Positions 34,301-44,311 are shown, counted from the first letter of the stretch. The stretch is 53,849 bases of DNA from an uncultured Algibacter sp. (GCA_938003745.1 CALKXS010000099.1:1-53849); one strand, 5' to 3'. Made by a program: numbers and translations. Notes: a model not told the origin generated them from the letters alone.

Positions 34301-34515
34301 ACCAGAGTGGCTTCATTGTTCGCATTGATAGAATAATTACCATCAAAATCTGTTGAGGCTCCCGAATTTGTCCTCTTAACTAAGACTGTCGTTCCTGATA
34401 AAGGTAAACCGTTTTCATCGGAAACCGTACCTGAAATTGTCTTTTCTTGTGCAAAAGTTACTTGTACAAGAAACGCTAGTAATAGCGTTAGAATTCCACT
34501 AAACTTTGTTTTCAT
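31333..34515 (-). CDS. SusC/RagA-type TonB-dependent outer membrane transporter
   Basis: 1060 residues from the ATG at 34515. An in-frame ATG 12 codons upstream would put non-signal residues ahead of the signal peptide (KFSGILTLLLAFLVQVTFAQ). A carboxypeptidase-regulatory-like domain (TISGTVSDENGLPLSGTTVL; FDGNYSI) is followed by the SusC linker VIEEVVITALGIKREKASLG, the plug (GVVISNASTDPGASSGVIIR; NPEDIETISVLKGASSTALY), and the 22-strand barrel ending in SFGVTLKARF. It imports a large ligand with energy from TonB. The absence of nearby glycoside hydrolases suggests peptide or other non-glycan ligands, but this is weak evidence. Confidence 0.96.
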   Translation of the reverse strand: MKTKFSGILTLLLAFLVQVTFAQEKTISGTVSDENGLPLSGTTVLVKRTNSGASTDFDGNYSINANNEATLVFSFIGYTTQEITIGSSNTINVIMKEDTSVIEEVVITALGIKREKASLGSAVTSIDSEELNEGSQTNISDAIKGKIAGVVISNASTDPGASSGVIIRGFSTISGSNQPLYIVDGIPINNVSRFENDLNGAYDFGRGSNDINPEDIETISVLKGASSTALYGSRAANGVIIITTKQGIKGKLSINFSTSAFFSDVLRVPRYQNQFGQGFSGQHLLDENGSWGPRFTGEILPWGRVVNNSQKIKPYSFQKDQLRNFFDIGTSYVTNAAISGGTENTTGRISFNNTSTDGIFPTSGDSNERNSISVTFSSKIDFLTFGGNLNYVNTKGSAIQAGQGTTVYNNLLQIPNDFDLTEFKDLNDPFNTPENYYTQYGVTNPYFNLKNDGANYEKNRVYGSFNAKAEINNWSNFSYTLGVDQFNDFTEVFTAIIDVPDGSINAGSTETPGSYSIETNRVTQINHDFLYNINLDLSESLNLTSSLGFNYNDRNSLKTNAAVTSQDIPGFYSLSNSSNPATTSTNIRKRRLYGVLNSTQLSYKDMLFLTANIRNDWYSTLPKENRSVLYGGANVSWLATKSFPSIKNILSYGKLRLGYGETGVDTDPYRILPVFLASTSNPITGLSDGPDNQGFRNLNFPVGGVNAFTVGNRAANPKLKPERRKEFEIGTELSFLKNRISLDFTYYDATVEDQILSLPLAATSGFSSQTANIGTISNKGYEALLKLDIFRNPDGFNWNATFNYATNDAILTELDDRVDNISLGGLSTTSLVLSEGQPLALIEGSVPARDPNGNIIVDNNGIPVASPIKEIYGSTQIDYTLGISNDFSYRNFFLGFTIDSRQGGLIFSRTASITRFTGNSITTTLNNREPFIVPGSVQAVVDNTGTTTYVKNTNAVTNEQYNTYFSAEANHRNNVLDKSFVKLREVTFGYKFPKRIIEKTPFEDLSITFVGRNLLLFTPESNQYIDPETSTFGTDLRGQFGEFSSSPSTRSFGVTLKARF

Positions 34516-34776
34516 TTTATAATTATTTGAATTAGTCGAGTCAAAAGTCATAATAAAAAGTTAATAAAACAACAATTTCTAGTTAAATTTCATCTTTGAT
34601 TATATGATAAATAAAAAGGGATAATTGATTATAAAATGCATTAATTTAAGCAAATTGACACGAATGTTTCTGTGTTATTTTTTTTAGGTATGGATGTGTA
34701 ATATTTTTAACATCATAATTGCTTAAAGGTAATTCATATATAGGGGTTGGTTCCTAGCTTTTAAAAAAAATAACAA

Positions 34777-36468
34777 TCAAAAAAGGGCTTTTAAGCTTAT
34801 ATGAATTTTTGAATTAGATAACTTAAATCTTTGATTTTCACTTTTACCGTTGGCATAGTTAATCTTAAGTAATCCAGACTTAGTTAGAATGCCTATTCCT
34901 AGTCCGTAACCAAATAATTTTTCTTTGTTTTTTACAGGTTTATTATTGAAGTATGATGCATCTATTATTGAATGTATAAATATAGTGTTACTCAATCTAT
35001 ATCTGTATTCAGTATTTAATACTCCAAATTGGGAGGCTAGTATGCTGTTTTCTTCAAAGCCTCTAATAGAATTTATGCCTCCAAACCTAAATAGTTCGTT
35101 TTCAAAAAAGGAATTAGAGTTTAAGTTGGCTCCTGTCATTTTAAGAAAAAAACTATTGACATTATTAATGTTGAAAATTTTAATAATACTAAAGCTTATT
35201 TGTGTTTGATTTTCATTGGCTGTCTTAGATTCCTTTTTGCCAAAATTAGATTCAAGTTTTATGAAGGTATTTAGAGGGAACAGTAAATCATCATTTTGAG
35301 GTTTGGAGTATTCGTATGCTAATGAATAATATTTTTTTTCGTAATCATGTATTTGGGTTGTGGTTTCTTTGGATAGTAAATTGCTAGAAATGGAATTTGA
35401 AATTCCTGCATAAATCTTTTGTTTAGGATTTACTTGATAATGTAGTTTTGCATATTGGCTAGTTGTAGAAAACGTGGAATCTTTTCTAAAAATATTTAAT
35501 TGTAAATCAATTCCAATAGGTGAATTGAATAAATAAGGTAGTGTTAAATTAGTTTCAAAAGTTGTTTGGTCATTTTCGTCGCTTTTATATTTTAATTTGA
35601 ATTCTTCTCCGTAATTAAGGTTGTTAATTAGGTTTAGATTGATGTAGCCATCAAATTGGAGTTTGTTGCTTTCTTCATTTGTGCCAAAACCTAAAAAACC
35701 ATCAAATGAATTACTTTGAGTTTTTTCTATATACAAATATAAAGATGAAGAATCTTTTGAGAATAAAATTTCAGCAGGCTTAATTTTGGTTGCGAATTTT
35801 AAATCATTTAAGAATTCTGTTTTTTTATTAATTTTTGCTATATCAAATATTTGTTCTTGTTTTATTTTTAAAAAGTGTCTTAGATAAGATTTTGGAAACT
35901 TATTATAACCTTTAATGATAATATCATCTATAGTTCTTTTTTCATCTCCACCATCTATAATTAGATGAGTTTCTAGAATATTATTATCGTTTATTTTAAT
36001 GTTAGATAGTTTTAGTTTTGAAAAAGGAAATCCTAATTGTATATGCTTTGTGTTTATTGAATTTAATTGTTGTTCTGTTTCTTTAAGTTTTAATTCAAAA
36101 TAATCACCACCTTTATCTGTATTATCTAATGGGAGGAGCTCTTTTTTTAAATATGAATTTTTATAATACACTTTTATTTTGTCATATTTCTGTTTTAATA
36201 TAAACGACACCATATATGTTGAATCATTTTTCTTTTCTACGGAATAATCATTCTCGATATATCCTACTTTATGAAGTTTTTTTTGTAAAGTATCTGTTTC
36301 AGATTTTACAGATAAATAATTTTTGTGTTTTTTTAAATAATTTATTGAATTAATTATTTGAGTTTCTTTTTTAGTACTCCCTTTAATTTGTACGTGTAGA
36401 TTTTGAGACGCGCTTTCCGAAGAAAAACACATACATATTATAAGGAGAGAAATAAGTTTTTTTTGCAC
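34777..36468 (-). CDS. Omp85-family outer membrane protein with POTRA domains
   Basis: 563 residues. A signal peptide (LISLLIICMCFSSESASQ) is followed by POTRA-like modules in the first half (VGYIENDYSVEKKNDSTYMV; IKGYNKFPKSYLRHFLKIKQ) and then a 16-strand-type barrel. ELFRFGGINSIRGFEENSIL contains the (I/V)RGF motif of the lid loop that defines the Omp85 superfamily. It is shorter than BamA (usually over 750 residues) and resembles TamA- or FhaC-like proteins. The substrate is unknown. It is transcribed alone, 225 bases upstream of susC on the same strand. Confidence 0.8.
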   Translation of the reverse strand: MQKKLISLLIICMCFSSESASQNLHVQIKGSTKKETQIINSINYLKKHKNYLSVKSETDTLQKKLHKVGYIENDYSVEKKNDSTYMVSFILKQKYDKIKVYYKNSYLKKELLPLDNTDKGGDYFELKLKETEQQLNSINTKHIQLGFPFSKLKLSNIKINDNNILETHLIIDGGDEKRTIDDIIIKGYNKFPKSYLRHFLKIKQEQIFDIAKINKKTEFLNDLKFATKIKPAEILFSKDSSSLYLYIEKTQSNSFDGFLGFGTNEESNKLQFDGYINLNLINNLNYGEEFKLKYKSDENDQTTFETNLTLPYLFNSPIGIDLQLNIFRKDSTFSTTSQYAKLHYQVNPKQKIYAGISNSISSNLLSKETTTQIHDYEKKYYSLAYEYSKPQNDDLLFPLNTFIKLESNFGKKESKTANENQTQISFSIIKIFNINNVNSFFLKMTGANLNSNSFFENELFRFGGINSIRGFEENSILASQFGVLNTEYRYRLSNTIFIHSIIDASYFNNKPVKNKEKLFGYGLGIGILTKSGLLKINYANGKSENQRFKLSNSKIHISLKALF

Positions 36469-36696
36469 GTTCTAAAAATATTATGTAAATCTAACGGAAA
36501 ACCTAGACTTATAATATAACAGTTCTTATGAATTTTATATTCAATTATTAAAAAGTTACTGTTTCTATTAATATGTGTTAATAAAAATTAAAGAATATTT
36601 TAGCGTTTTTACAAGTATACATAGATTGTGAATTTGTATTAAAAATCTAGATTAAATAAAACAAAGGTTATGTCGTGAAAATTAATGAATTAGGAT
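36469..36696. other. AT-rich region between divergent genes
   Basis: This stretch precedes the rpsL promoter and is followed divergently by the Omp85 gene on the minus strand. It contains no recognisable gene, and I found no clear -7 box for the minus-strand gene. Confidence 0.4.
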
Positions 36697-36726
36697 TTGA
36701 ATTTTAAATTTTAATTTCTATCTTTG
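36697..36726 (+). promoter_or_regulatory. promoter of the str operon
   Basis: TTG 36697-36699 and TATCTTTG 36719-36726 are 19 bases apart. A small hairpin cctctt-ag-aagagg (36731-36744) would be at the very 5' end of the transcript, and the rpsL ATG is at 36770. Confidence 0.8.
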
Positions 36727-36769
36727 CACCCCTCTTAGAAGAGGACTATAAAATTTATATATAATATAT

Positions 36770-37144
36770 ATGCCAACAATTTCACAATTAGTAAGAATAG
36801 GAAGAGCCAAAATAACCAAGAAGAGTAAATCGGCTGCTTTAGATTCTTGTCCGCAAAGACGTGGTGTGTGTACTCGTGTTTACACAACGACACCTAAAAA
36901 ACCTAACTCAGCAATGCGTAAGGTAGCAAGGGTTCGTTTAACAAACGGTAACGAGGTTAATGCATACATCGGTGGAGAAGGACATAATCTACAAGAGCAC
37001 TCGATAGTATTGGTTAGAGGTGGAAGGGTAAAAGATTTACCAGGAGTTAGATATCACATTGTACGTGGTGCTTTAGACACAGCAGGTGTTTCAGGTAGAA
37101 CGCAACGTAGATCTAAGTATGGTGCTAAACGCCCTAAGAAGTAA
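36770..37144 (+). CDS. rpsL: 30S ribosomal protein uS12
   Basis: 124 residues, full length. [20 protein letters not shown] and [17 protein letters not shown] are the decoding-centre loops; the lysines linked to streptomycin resistance when mutated (Lys43 and that in RVKDLPG) are wild type. First gene of rpsL-rpsG-fusA-rpsJ, with its own promoter. Confidence 0.98.
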   Translation: MPTISQLVRIGRAKITKKSKSAALDSCPQRRGVCTRVYTTTPKKPNSAMRKVARVRLTNGNEVNAYIGGEGHNLQEHSIVLVRGGRVKDLPGVRYHIVRGALDTAGVSGRTQRRSKYGAKRPKK

Positions 37145-37166
37145 TTAAAACTTTTAAGAAGAAGAC

Positions 37167-37643
37167 ATGAGAAAAAGAGCAGCAAAAAAGAGACCACTTT
37201 TACCGGATCCTCGTTTTAACGATCAGTTAGTTACTCGTTTCGTTAATATGATGATGTGGGATGGAAAGAAGTCTATCGCTTTTAAAGTATTCTATGATGC
37301 AATTGATATTGTAGAAGAAAAGAAAACAGACGAAGAAAAAACAGCTTTAGAAATTTGGAAAGATGCTTTATCTAACGTTATGCCTCACGTAGAAGTACGT
37401 AGTCGTAGAGTTGGTGGCGCAACATTTCAAATACCAATGCAAATTCGTCCAGATCGTAAAGTTTCAACAGCAATGAAATGGCTTATTAGCTATTCTCGTA
37501 AAAGAAACGAAAAATCTATGGCTAACCGTTTAGCAGCAGAAGTATTAGCTGCAGCTAAAGAAGAAGGAGCGGCCGTTAAGAAAAGAGTTGATACTCACAA
37601 AATGGCTGAAGCAAACAAAGCATTCTCTCACTTTAGATTTTAA
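37167..37643 (+). CDS. rpsG: 30S ribosomal protein uS7
   Basis: 158 residues: [40 protein letters not shown], and [20 protein letters not shown]. It organises the 3' major domain of 16S rRNA near the E site and in other bacteria represses its own operon by binding the mRNA; I saw no clear target structure here. It lies 22 bases after rpsL and 6 before fusA. Confidence 0.98.
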   Translation: MRKRAAKKRPLLPDPRFNDQLVTRFVNMMMWDGKKSIAFKVFYDAIDIVEEKKTDEEKTALEIWKDALSNVMPHVEVRSRRVGGATFQIPMQIRPDRKVSTAMKWLISYSRKRNEKSMANRLAAEVLAAAKEEGAAVKKRVDTHKMAEANKAFSHFRF

Positions 37644-37649
37644 TAAGAA

Positions 37650-39776
37650 ATGGCAAGAGATTTAAAATTCACTAGAAATATTGGTATTGCTGCACATATT
37701 GATGCAGGGAAAACCACTACTACAGAGCGTATTCTTTATTATACAGGTGTTTCGCATAAAATTGGAGAAGTACATGATGGTGCTGCGACAATGGATTGGA
37801 TGGAGCAAGAGCAAGAAAGAGGTATTACAATTACTTCTGCAGCTACAACTTGTGAGTGGAGTTTTCCAATTGAAAATGGAGAATCAACACCAGATACTAA
37901 AGGATATCATTTTAATATTATTGATACTCCGGGTCACGTAGATTTTACGGTTGAAGTAAATCGTTCTTTACGTGTGCTTGATGGTTTAGTGTTCTTGTTT
38001 AGTGCAGTTGATGGCGTTGAGCCTCAATCTGAAACTAACTGGAGACTTGCAGATAACTATAAAGTGCCTAGAATTGGTTTCGTTAATAAGATGGACCGTC
38101 AAGGATCGGACTTTTTAGGTGTTTGTCAACAAGTAAAAGATATGTTGAAATCTAACGCGGTGCCAATCGTTTTAAACATTGGTGACGAGGATGATTTTAA
38201 GGGTATTATAGATCTAGTAAAAAACCGTGCTATTGTATGGCATGACGAAACTCAAGGAGCAACTTTTGATGTTATTGAGATTCCAGAAGATTTAAAAGAA
38301 GAAGCTCGTAAATATCGTGCATTACTTATTGAAGAAGTAGCAGGCTATGATGAGAATTTACTAGAGAAATTCATGGAAGATGAAGATTCTATTACAGAAG
38401 ATGAAGTGCATGCTGCACTTAGGGCTGCTGTAATGGATATGGCTATCATTCCAATGATATGTGGTTCTGCATTTAAAAATAAAGGAGTGCAATTCTTATT
38501 AGATGCTGTATGTCGTTATTTGCCTTCTCCAACAGATAAAGAAGGAATTGTAGGTACAGATCCAGATTCTGGTGCGGAAATTTTGCGTAAACCAGATGTA
38601 AAGGAACCATTTGCTGCTTTAGCATTTAAAATTGCTACAGATCCTTTTGTAGGGCGTTTAGCCTTTTTTAGAGCGTATTCTGGTCGTTTAGATGCTGGTT
38701 CTTATGTGTTAAATAACCGTTCTGGTAAAAAAGAACGTATTTCACGTATCTACCAAATGCATGCTAACAAGCAAAATGCTATTGATTATATAGAAGCTGG
38801 AGATATTGGAGCTGCTGTTGGATTTAAATCTATCAAAACAGGAGATACACTTTCAGCTGAAAAACATCCTATAGTTTTAGAATCTATGGACTTTCCTGAT
38901 CCAGTAATTGGTATCGCGGTTGAACCTAAGACTAAAGCAGATGTTGATAAATTAGGTATGGGCTTAGCTAAATTAGCAGAAGAAGACCCTACTTTTACTG
39001 TACGTTCAGATGAAGCTTCAGGGCAGACTATTATTTCTGGAATGGGTGAGCTTCACTTAGATGTAATTGTTGATCGTTTGAAACGTGAATTCAAAGTTGA
39101 AGTAAATCAAGGTCAACCACAAGTTGAATATAAAGAGGCTATTACTGCTTCTGCTGATCATAGAGAAGTTTATAAGAAACAATCTGGAGGTCGTGGTAAG
39201 TTTGCTGATATTGTATTTACAGTTGAGCCAGCTGAAGAAGGTCAAGTTGGTCTTCAGTTTGAATCTATAATTAAAGGTGGTAACGTTCCTAAAGAATTTA
39301 TTCCTTCAATTGAAAAAGGATTTAAACAAGCGATGGTAAATGGTCCATTAGCAGGTTTTGAAGTAGACGCAATGAAAGTGACATTGAAAGATGGATCTTA
39401 TCATGATGTGGATTCGGATCAACTTTCTTTCGAATTAGCGGCTAAGCTAGGATTTAAAAACGTAGCAAAAGCAGCCAAAGCTGTAATAATGGAACCAATC
39501 ATGAAACTTGAGGTAATCACTCCTGAAGAAAACATGGGGGATATCGTAGGAGATTTAAATAGAAGAAGAGGTCAAGTAAGTGACATGGGAGATAGAGCTG
39601 GTGCAAAAACTGTAAAAGCTACTGTGCCATTATCAGAAATGTTTGGTTATGTAACGACATTAAGAACATTATCATCTGGTCGTGCAACATCAACAATGGA
39701 ATTTTCACACTATGCTGAAACACCTTCAAATGTATCTGAAGAGGTTATTAAGGCAGCTAAAGGAGATCAATCTTAA
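37650..39776 (+). CDS. fusA: elongation factor G
   Basis: 708 residues. GTP-binding motifs: AHIDAGKTT (G1, 16-23), [19 protein letters not shown] (switch I/G2), DTPGHVDFT (G3), NKMDR (G4), and [10 protein letters not shown] (G5 region). Domains II-V follow, with [20 protein letters not shown] and the domain IV loop [12 protein letters not shown]. It drives translocation on the ribosome. An inserted acidic stretch near switch II ([19 protein letters not shown]) is usual in Bacteroidota EF-G. No other fusA copy is in the window. Confidence 0.98.
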   Translation: MARDLKFTRNIGIAAHIDAGKTTTTERILYYTGVSHKIGEVHDGAATMDWMEQEQERGITITSAATTCEWSFPIENGESTPDTKGYHFNIIDTPGHVDFTVEVNRSLRVLDGLVFLFSAVDGVEPQSETNWRLADNYKVPRIGFVNKMDRQGSDFLGVCQQVKDMLKSNAVPIVLNIGDEDDFKGIIDLVKNRAIVWHDETQGATFDVIEIPEDLKEEARKYRALLIEEVAGYDENLLEKFMEDEDSITEDEVHAALRAAVMDMAIIPMICGSAFKNKGVQFLLDAVCRYLPSPTDKEGIVGTDPDSGAEILRKPDVKEPFAALAFKIATDPFVGRLAFFRAYSGRLDAGSYVLNNRSGKKERISRIYQMHANKQNAIDYIEAGDIGAAVGFKSIKTGDTLSAEKHPIVLESMDFPDPVIGIAVEPKTKADVDKLGMGLAKLAEEDPTFTVRSDEASGQTIISGMGELHLDVIVDRLKREFKVEVNQGQPQVEYKEAITASADHREVYKKQSGGRGKFADIVFTVEPAEEGQVGLQFESIIKGGNVPKEFIPSIEKGFKQAMVNGPLAGFEVDAMKVTLKDGSYHDVDSDQLSFELAAKLGFKNVAKAAKAVIMEPIMKLEVITPEENMGDIVGDLNRRRGQVSDMGDRAGAKTVKATVPLSEMFGYVTTLRTLSSGRATSTMEFSHYAETPSNVSEEVIKAAKGDQS

Positions 39777-39788
39777 AAAGTTAAGAAA

Positions 39789-40094
39789 ATGAGTCAAAAA
39801 ATTAGAATAAAATTAAAGTCTTACGATCATAACTTAGTAGATAAGTCTGCTGATAAGATTGTAAAAACAGTAAAGAGTACAGGTGCTGTTGTAACTGGTC
39901 CAATACCGTTACCTACACACAAGAAAATTTTCACTGTATTACGTTCACCTCACGTTAATAAGAAATCTAGAGAACAATTTCAATTAAGCTCTTATAAGAG
40001 ATTATTAGATATTTACTCTTCATCTTCTAAAACAATTGACGCTTTAATGAAATTAGAGTTGCCAAGTGGTGTTGAAGTAGAGATTAAAGTTTAA
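39789..40094 (+). CDS. rpsJ: 30S ribosomal protein uS10
   Basis: 101 residues: [40 protein letters not shown], and [20 protein letters not shown]. It binds the 30S head and also serves as NusE in antitermination. It lies 12 bases after fusA and closes the str operon: a terminator follows, so it is separated from rplC, which in E. coli shares its operon. Confidence 0.98.
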   Translation: MSQKIRIKLKSYDHNLVDKSADKIVKTVKSTGAVVTGPIPLPTHKKIFTVLRSPHVNKKSREQFQLSSYKRLLDIYSSSSKTIDALMKLELPSGVEVEIKV

Positions 40095-40130
40095 TTACAT
40101 TGCAAGGATAACCTTGTTGTATATTAATAT

Positions 40131-40171
40131 AAAAAGCATCACAATAAGAAATTATTTTGATGCTTTTTTTT
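40131..40171 (+). terminator. terminator after rpsJ
   Basis: aaaaagcatca (40131-40141) and tgatgcttttt (40158-40168) form an 11-bp stem with further T. It separates the str operon from the rplC operon. 40172-40322 contains nothing recognisable. Confidence 0.85.
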
Positions 40172-40322
40172 GTGTAATTTTCGCAACCTAATGTTGTTTG
40201 GTTAAAAAGAAATTTAGGATATCAATCACTTTTGGCAATGAATATAATGAGTTTGCATGCTAACACGAAATAGTATCAAAATTAAAATATCAAATCTTTC
40301 TACGTAATTAGCTGGAAACATT

Positions 40323-40352
40323 TTGTTTAATCAAAAGAAAACTCTACATTTG
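40323..40352 (+). promoter_or_regulatory. promoter of the rplC (S10/spc/alpha) operon
   Basis: TTG 40323-40325 and TACATTTG 40345-40352 are 19 bases apart, the same spacing as the rplU, rpsL and nadV promoters. The start site would be near 40358, about 140 bases ahead of rplC. Confidence 0.8.
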
Positions 40353-40357
40353 CATCC

Positions 40358-40470
40358 TCAAAATAGGGTGTTTAGCATCATATTTACATGTCCCACCAAT
40401 GAGGTTGCGGGAAAAACGGTAAAAATACACTTCAAGGCTGAAACGTATTTTCAGCCTTGAATGTTTTTAA
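40358..40470 (+). ncRNA. structured leader of rplC, candidate ribosomal-protein autoregulation element
   Basis: Two helices are visible. The first, tcccacc (40391-40397) with ggt then ggga, forms a 7-bp stem with a 3-base bulge (tgc) around an aatga loop. The second, ttcaaggctgaaa (40431-40443) with tttcagccttgaa (40449-40461), is a perfect 13-bp stem with loop cgtat, followed by tgttttt, so it resembles an intrinsic terminator. A leader that ends in a terminator suggests transcription attenuation controlled by a ribosomal protein of the operon, for example L3 or L4. This is a structural inference only. Confidence 0.6.
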
Positions 40471-40501
40471 TAAATAGTAAATCATTAATAAATAATTAAA
40501 T

Positions 40502-41119
40502 ATGTCTGGGTTAATTGGAAAAAAAATCGGTATGACCAGCATTTTCGATGAAAATGGCAAGAATATGCCATGTACAGTAATCGAAGCTGGACCATGTATC
40601 GTTACCCAAGTCAGAACTGAAGAGGTTGATGGCTATGAAGCTATTCAACTTGGTTTCGATGACGCGACAGAAAAAAGTGCTACTAAAGCTGACTTAGGTC
40701 ATGTGAAAAAAGCAGGAACTTCTGTAAAACGCAAAATCGTAGAATTCAAAGGTTTTGATGAGGAGTACAAATTAGGAGATGCAATCACTGTAGAGCATTT
40801 CACTGAAGGTGAATTTGTTGATGTAGCGGGAACATCAAAAGGTAAAGGATTTCAAGGTGTTGTAAAACGTCATGGTTTCGGTGGTGTAGGTCAAGCTACT
40901 CACGGTCAGCATAATCGTTTAAGAGCTCCAGGATCTATTGGAGCAGCATCTTACCCTGCAAGAGTATTCAAAGGCATGAAGATGGCTGGAAGAATGGGTG
41001 GAGATACTGTGAAAGTTCAAAATTTAAAAGTTTTAAAAGTAGTTGCTGAAAAGAACTTACTTGTTGTGAAAGGGTGTGTTCCTGGACACAAAAACGCTTA
41101 TGTAATTATTAGAAAATAA
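40502..41119 (+). CDS. rplC: 50S ribosomal protein uL3
   Basis: 205 residues: [39 protein letters not shown], and the central loop region [20 protein letters not shown] next to the peptidyl-transferase centre. First gene of the long ribosomal operon. Its last stop base overlaps the rplD start (TAATG at 41117-41121). Confidence 0.98.
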   Translation: MSGLIGKKIGMTSIFDENGKNMPCTVIEAGPCIVTQVRTEEVDGYEAIQLGFDDATEKSATKADLGHVKKAGTSVKRKIVEFKGFDEEYKLGDAITVEHFTEGEFVDVAGTSKGKGFQGVVKRHGFGGVGQATHGQHNRLRAPGSIGAASYPARVFKGMKMAGRMGGDTVKVQNLKVLKVVAEKNLLVVKGCVPGHKNAYVIIRK

Positions 41120-41748
41120 TGAAAGTAGCAGTTTTAGATATAAACGGAAAAGACACAGGTAGAAAGGCAGACCTTTCTAAAGATGTGTTTGCTATTGAGC
41201 CTAATAATCATGCTGTATATTTGGATGTTAAACAATATTTAGCAAACCAAAGACAAGGAACTCACAAGTCGAAAGAAAGAGCTGAGATCGTTGGAAGTAC
41301 ACGTAAGATTAAGAAGCAAAAAGGAACAGGTACAGCTAGAGCAGGTTCTATTAAGTCTGGTGTTTTTAGAGGAGGTGGACGTATGTTCGGACCAAGACCT
41401 AGGAACTACAGTTTCAAACTTAATAAAAACTTGAAACGTTTGGCGCGTAAATCTGCCTTTAGTATTAAAGCGGGAGAGAAATCAATTACAGTATTAGAAG
41501 ACTTTAATTTTGACACAGTAAAAACTAAGAATTTCACTGCTGTTTTAAAAGCTTTAAACTTAGAGAACAAAAAATCTCTATTTGTATTAGGTGGGTCTAA
41601 TAATAATGTATATTTATCTTCACGTAATTTAAAAGGGTCTGAAGTTATAACTAGTTCTGAGCTAAGTACTTATAAGGTACTTAATGCTTCGCAAGTTGTT
41701 CTTTTAGAAGGTTCTTTAGAAGGAATTGTAACAAACTTAAGTAAATAG
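41119..41748 (+). CDS. rplD: 50S ribosomal protein uL4
   Basis: 209 residues. The extended tunnel loop contains [20 protein letters not shown] and [20 protein letters not shown], as in uL4. In E. coli L4 represses its own operon through the leader; here it is one candidate ligand for the rplC leader. It uses TAG as its stop. Confidence 0.97.
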   Translation: MKVAVLDINGKDTGRKADLSKDVFAIEPNNHAVYLDVKQYLANQRQGTHKSKERAEIVGSTRKIKKQKGTGTARAGSIKSGVFRGGGRMFGPRPRNYSFKLNKNLKRLARKSAFSIKAGEKSITVLEDFNFDTVKTKNFTAVLKALNLENKKSLFVLGGSNNNVYLSSRNLKGSEVITSSELSTYKVLNASQVVLLEGSLEGIVTNLSK

Positions 41749-41753
41749 AAATA

Positions 41754-42044
41754 ATGAATATCTTAATTAAACCGATAATCACAGAAAAGGCTACAGCAGC
41801 TAGTGAGTTAAGTAACTGCTATACGTTTTCAGTGAACACGAAGGCGAACAAGGTAGAAATCAAAAAAGCAGTGGAAGCTACTTATGGTGTTTCTGTTGAA
41901 AAAGTTCGTACTATAAATGTCCGTCCAGATCGTAGTACCAAGCATACAAAAACTGGTATTCAAAATGGTAAAACAAATGCTGTTAAAAAAGCAATTGTAC
42001 AACTGGCGGAAGGTGAAATGATTGATTTATACAGTAACATGTAA
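41754..42044 (+). CDS. rplW: 50S ribosomal protein uL23
   Basis: 96 residues: MNILIKPIITEKATAASELS, YTFSVNTKANKVEIKKAVEA and VRTINVRPDRSTKHTKTG. It lies at the tunnel exit and is the docking site for trigger factor and SRP. 5 bases after rplD. Confidence 0.97.
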   Translation: MNILIKPIITEKATAASELSNCYTFSVNTKANKVEIKKAVEATYGVSVEKVRTINVRPDRSTKHTKTGIQNGKTNAVKKAIVQLAEGEMIDLYSNM

Positions 42045-42054
42045 TTAAAGACAA

Positions 42055-42882
42055 ATGTCAGTAAGAAAATTAAAACCAATCACACCAGGACAGCGATTTA
42101 GAGTAGTAAATGGATTTGACGCCATAACTACTGATAAGCCGGAAAAGAGTTTACTCGTTCCGAACAAAAGGTCTGGTGGTAGAAACAGTCAAGGAAAAAT
42201 GACCATGCGCTACATTGGTGGTGGTCATAAAAGAAAGTATCGTATAATCGATTTTAAAAGAGACAAATCAGGAGTTCCTGGTGAGGTAGCTTCGATTCAA
42301 TATGATCCAAACAGAACCGCTTTTATCGCGTTATTGAATTATCAAGATGGCGAAAAAAGATACATTATTGCTCAAAATGGTTTACAGGTGGGGCAAAATG
42401 TTGTATCTGGTCAAGAAGGTATTGCTCCAGAAATTGGAAACTCAATGCCATTATCTCAAATTCCATTAGGAACTATTATCTCATGTTTAGAGTTACGTCC
42501 AGGACAAGGAGCTGTTATGGCTCGTAGTGCTGGTGCTTTTGCTCAATTAATGGCAAGAGACGGTAAGTTTGCTACAGTGAAGTTACCTTCAGGTGAAACA
42601 AGATTAATTCTTGTTAATTGTATGGCAACTATAGGTGTTGTATCTAACTCAGATCACCAATTATTAGTTGGAGGTAAAGCGGGTAGAACAAGATGGTTAG
42701 GTAGAAGACCACGTACAAGACCAGTAGTAATGAATCCGGTTGATCACCCAATGGGAGGTGGTGAAGGTAAATCTTCAGGTGGACATCCTCGTTCTAGAAA
42801 CGGTATACCAGCTAAAGGATTCAGAACTCGTTCTAAGACTAAAGCAAGTAATAAATATATTGTAGAACGTAGAAAGAAATAA
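42055..42882 (+). CDS. rplB: 50S ribosomal protein uL2
   Basis: 275 residues: [55 protein letters not shown], and the conserved [20 protein letters not shown] with the His needed for peptidyl-transferase activity. It binds 23S rRNA and bridges the two subunits. Confidence 0.98.
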   Translation: MSVRKLKPITPGQRFRVVNGFDAITTDKPEKSLLVPNKRSGGRNSQGKMTMRYIGGGHKRKYRIIDFKRDKSGVPGEVASIQYDPNRTAFIALLNYQDGEKRYIIAQNGLQVGQNVVSGQEGIAPEIGNSMPLSQIPLGTIISCLELRPGQGAVMARSAGAFAQLMARDGKFATVKLPSGETRLILVNCMATIGVVSNSDHQLLVGGKAGRTRWLGRRPRTRPVVMNPVDHPMGGGEGKSSGGHPRSRNGIPAKGFRTRSKTKASNKYIVERRKK

Positions 42883-42885
42883 GAC

Positions 42886-43164
42886 ATGGCAAGATCATTA
42901 AAAAAAGGACCTTACGTTCATTATAAATTAGAGAAAAAAGTTGCTGTTAATGTTGAAGCTAACAAAAAGACAGTAATCAAAACTTGGTCTAGAGCAAGTA
43001 TGATTACTCCTGATTTTGTTGGGCAAACAATTGCAGTTCATAATGGCCGTCAATTTGTACCAGTTTACGTAACAGAAAACATGGTAGGTCATAAATTAGG
43101 AGAATTTTCACCAACACGTTCATTCCGTGGACATGCAGGTGCTAAAAATAAAGGTAAAAAGTAG
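42886..43164 (+). CDS. rpsS: 30S ribosomal protein uS19
   Basis: 92 residues: [40 protein letters not shown], and [17 protein letters not shown]. It sits in the 30S head next to uS13. 3 bases after rplB; TAG stop. Confidence 0.98.
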   Translation: MARSLKKGPYVHYKLEKKVAVNVEANKKTVIKTWSRASMITPDFVGQTIAVHNGRQFVPVYVTENMVGHKLGEFSPTRSFRGHAGAKNKGKK

Positions 43165-43170
43165 TAAGCT

Positions 43171-43578
43171 ATGGGAAGTCGTAAAAAACAAATGGCAGAC
43201 GGTATTAAGGAAGCAAAAAAGCTAATAGCTTTCGCTAAACTTAATAATTGTCCTACATCACCAAGAAAAATGCGTTTAGTAGCTGATTTAGTAAGAGGCG
43301 AAAAAGTAGAACATGCACTTAATATCTTAAGATTTAACCAAAAGGAAGCTTCCGGTCGTTTAGAAAAATTGTTACTGTCTGCAATAGCAAACTGGCAATC
43401 TAAAAACGAAGATGCAAGCATCGAAGAGGCTGAATTATTTGTAAAAGAGATTAAAGTGGATAGTGGAGCAATGTTAAAAAGATTGCGTCCAGCACCACAA
43501 GGTCGTGCACACAGAATAAGAAAGCGTTCTAACCACGTAACAATCGTAGTTGGAGCTAAAAATAACACACAAAGCTAA
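43171..43578 (+). CDS. rplV: 50S ribosomal protein uL22
   Basis: 135 residues: [40 protein letters not shown], and the tunnel hairpin [20 protein letters not shown]. The hairpin carries the family's PAPxGRAxRxRKR. The 8-residue N-terminal extension MGSRKKQM is usual in this phylum. Confidence 0.97.
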   Translation: MGSRKKQMADGIKEAKKLIAFAKLNNCPTSPRKMRLVADLVRGEKVEHALNILRFNQKEASGRLEKLLLSAIANWQSKNEDASIEEAELFVKEIKVDSGAMLKRLRPAPQGRAHRIRKRSNHVTIVVGAKNNTQS

Positions 43579-43585
43579 GATAGAT

Positions 43586-44311
43586 ATGGGACAAAAAACA
43601 AATCCAATCGGAAATCGCTTAGGTATTATCAGAGGATGGGAATCTAACTGGTACGGAGGTAATGATTATGGAGATAAGCTTGCCGAAGACGATAAAATTA
43701 GAAAATATGTTCATGCACGTTTATCTAAGGCTAGTGTTAGTAGAGTAATAATCGAGAGAACTTTAAAACTTGTAACCGTTACTATCACAACGGCTCGTCC
43801 AGGTATCATTATTGGTAAAGGCGGTCAAGAGGTAGACAAGTTAAAAGAAGAGCTTAAGAAAATTACTGGAAAAGAAGTTCAGATTAATATTTTTGAAATT
43901 AAAAGACCTGAACTTGATGCATTTTTAGTAGGATCTAGCATTGCTCGTCAAATTGAAAATAGAATTTCATATAGACGTGCTATCAAGATGGCAATTGCTG
44001 CTACAATGCGTATGAATGCAGAAGGAATTAAAATCCAAATTAGTGGTCGTTTAAACGGTGCAGAAATGGCGCGTTCAGAACACTACAAAGAAGGACGTAT
44101 TCCTTTATCAACCTTTAGAGCCGATATTGATTATGCTTTAGTTGAAGCACACACTACTTATGGTAGATTGGGTGTGAAAGTATGGATCATGAAAGGTGAA
44201 GTATATGGTAAAAGAGAACTTTCTCCGCTTGTTGGATTATCTAAGAAGCAAGGAAAAGGTGGAGCCGGAGGACGTGGTGGAAATAAATCTAACCCTCGTC
44301 GTAGAAAGTAA
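43586..44311 (+). CDS. rpsC: 30S ribosomal protein uS3
   Basis: 241 residues from the ATG at 43586 ([20 protein letters not shown]). An upstream in-frame ATG at 43550 overlaps rplV and is not used by relatives. The KH domain has [17 protein letters not shown] (GxxG loop), and the C-terminal half has [20 protein letters not shown]. The tail [17 protein letters not shown] is Gly/Lys-rich. It lies at the mRNA entry channel. Confidence 0.98.
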   Translation: MGQKTNPIGNRLGIIRGWESNWYGGNDYGDKLAEDDKIRKYVHARLSKASVSRVIIERTLKLVTVTITTARPGIIIGKGGQEVDKLKEELKKITGKEVQINIFEIKRPELDAFLVGSSIARQIENRISYRRAIKMAIAATMRMNAEGIKIQISGRLNGAEMARSEHYKEGRIPLSTFRADIDYALVEAHTTYGRLGVKVWIMKGEVYGKRELSPLVGLSKKQGKGGAGGRGGNKSNPRRRK

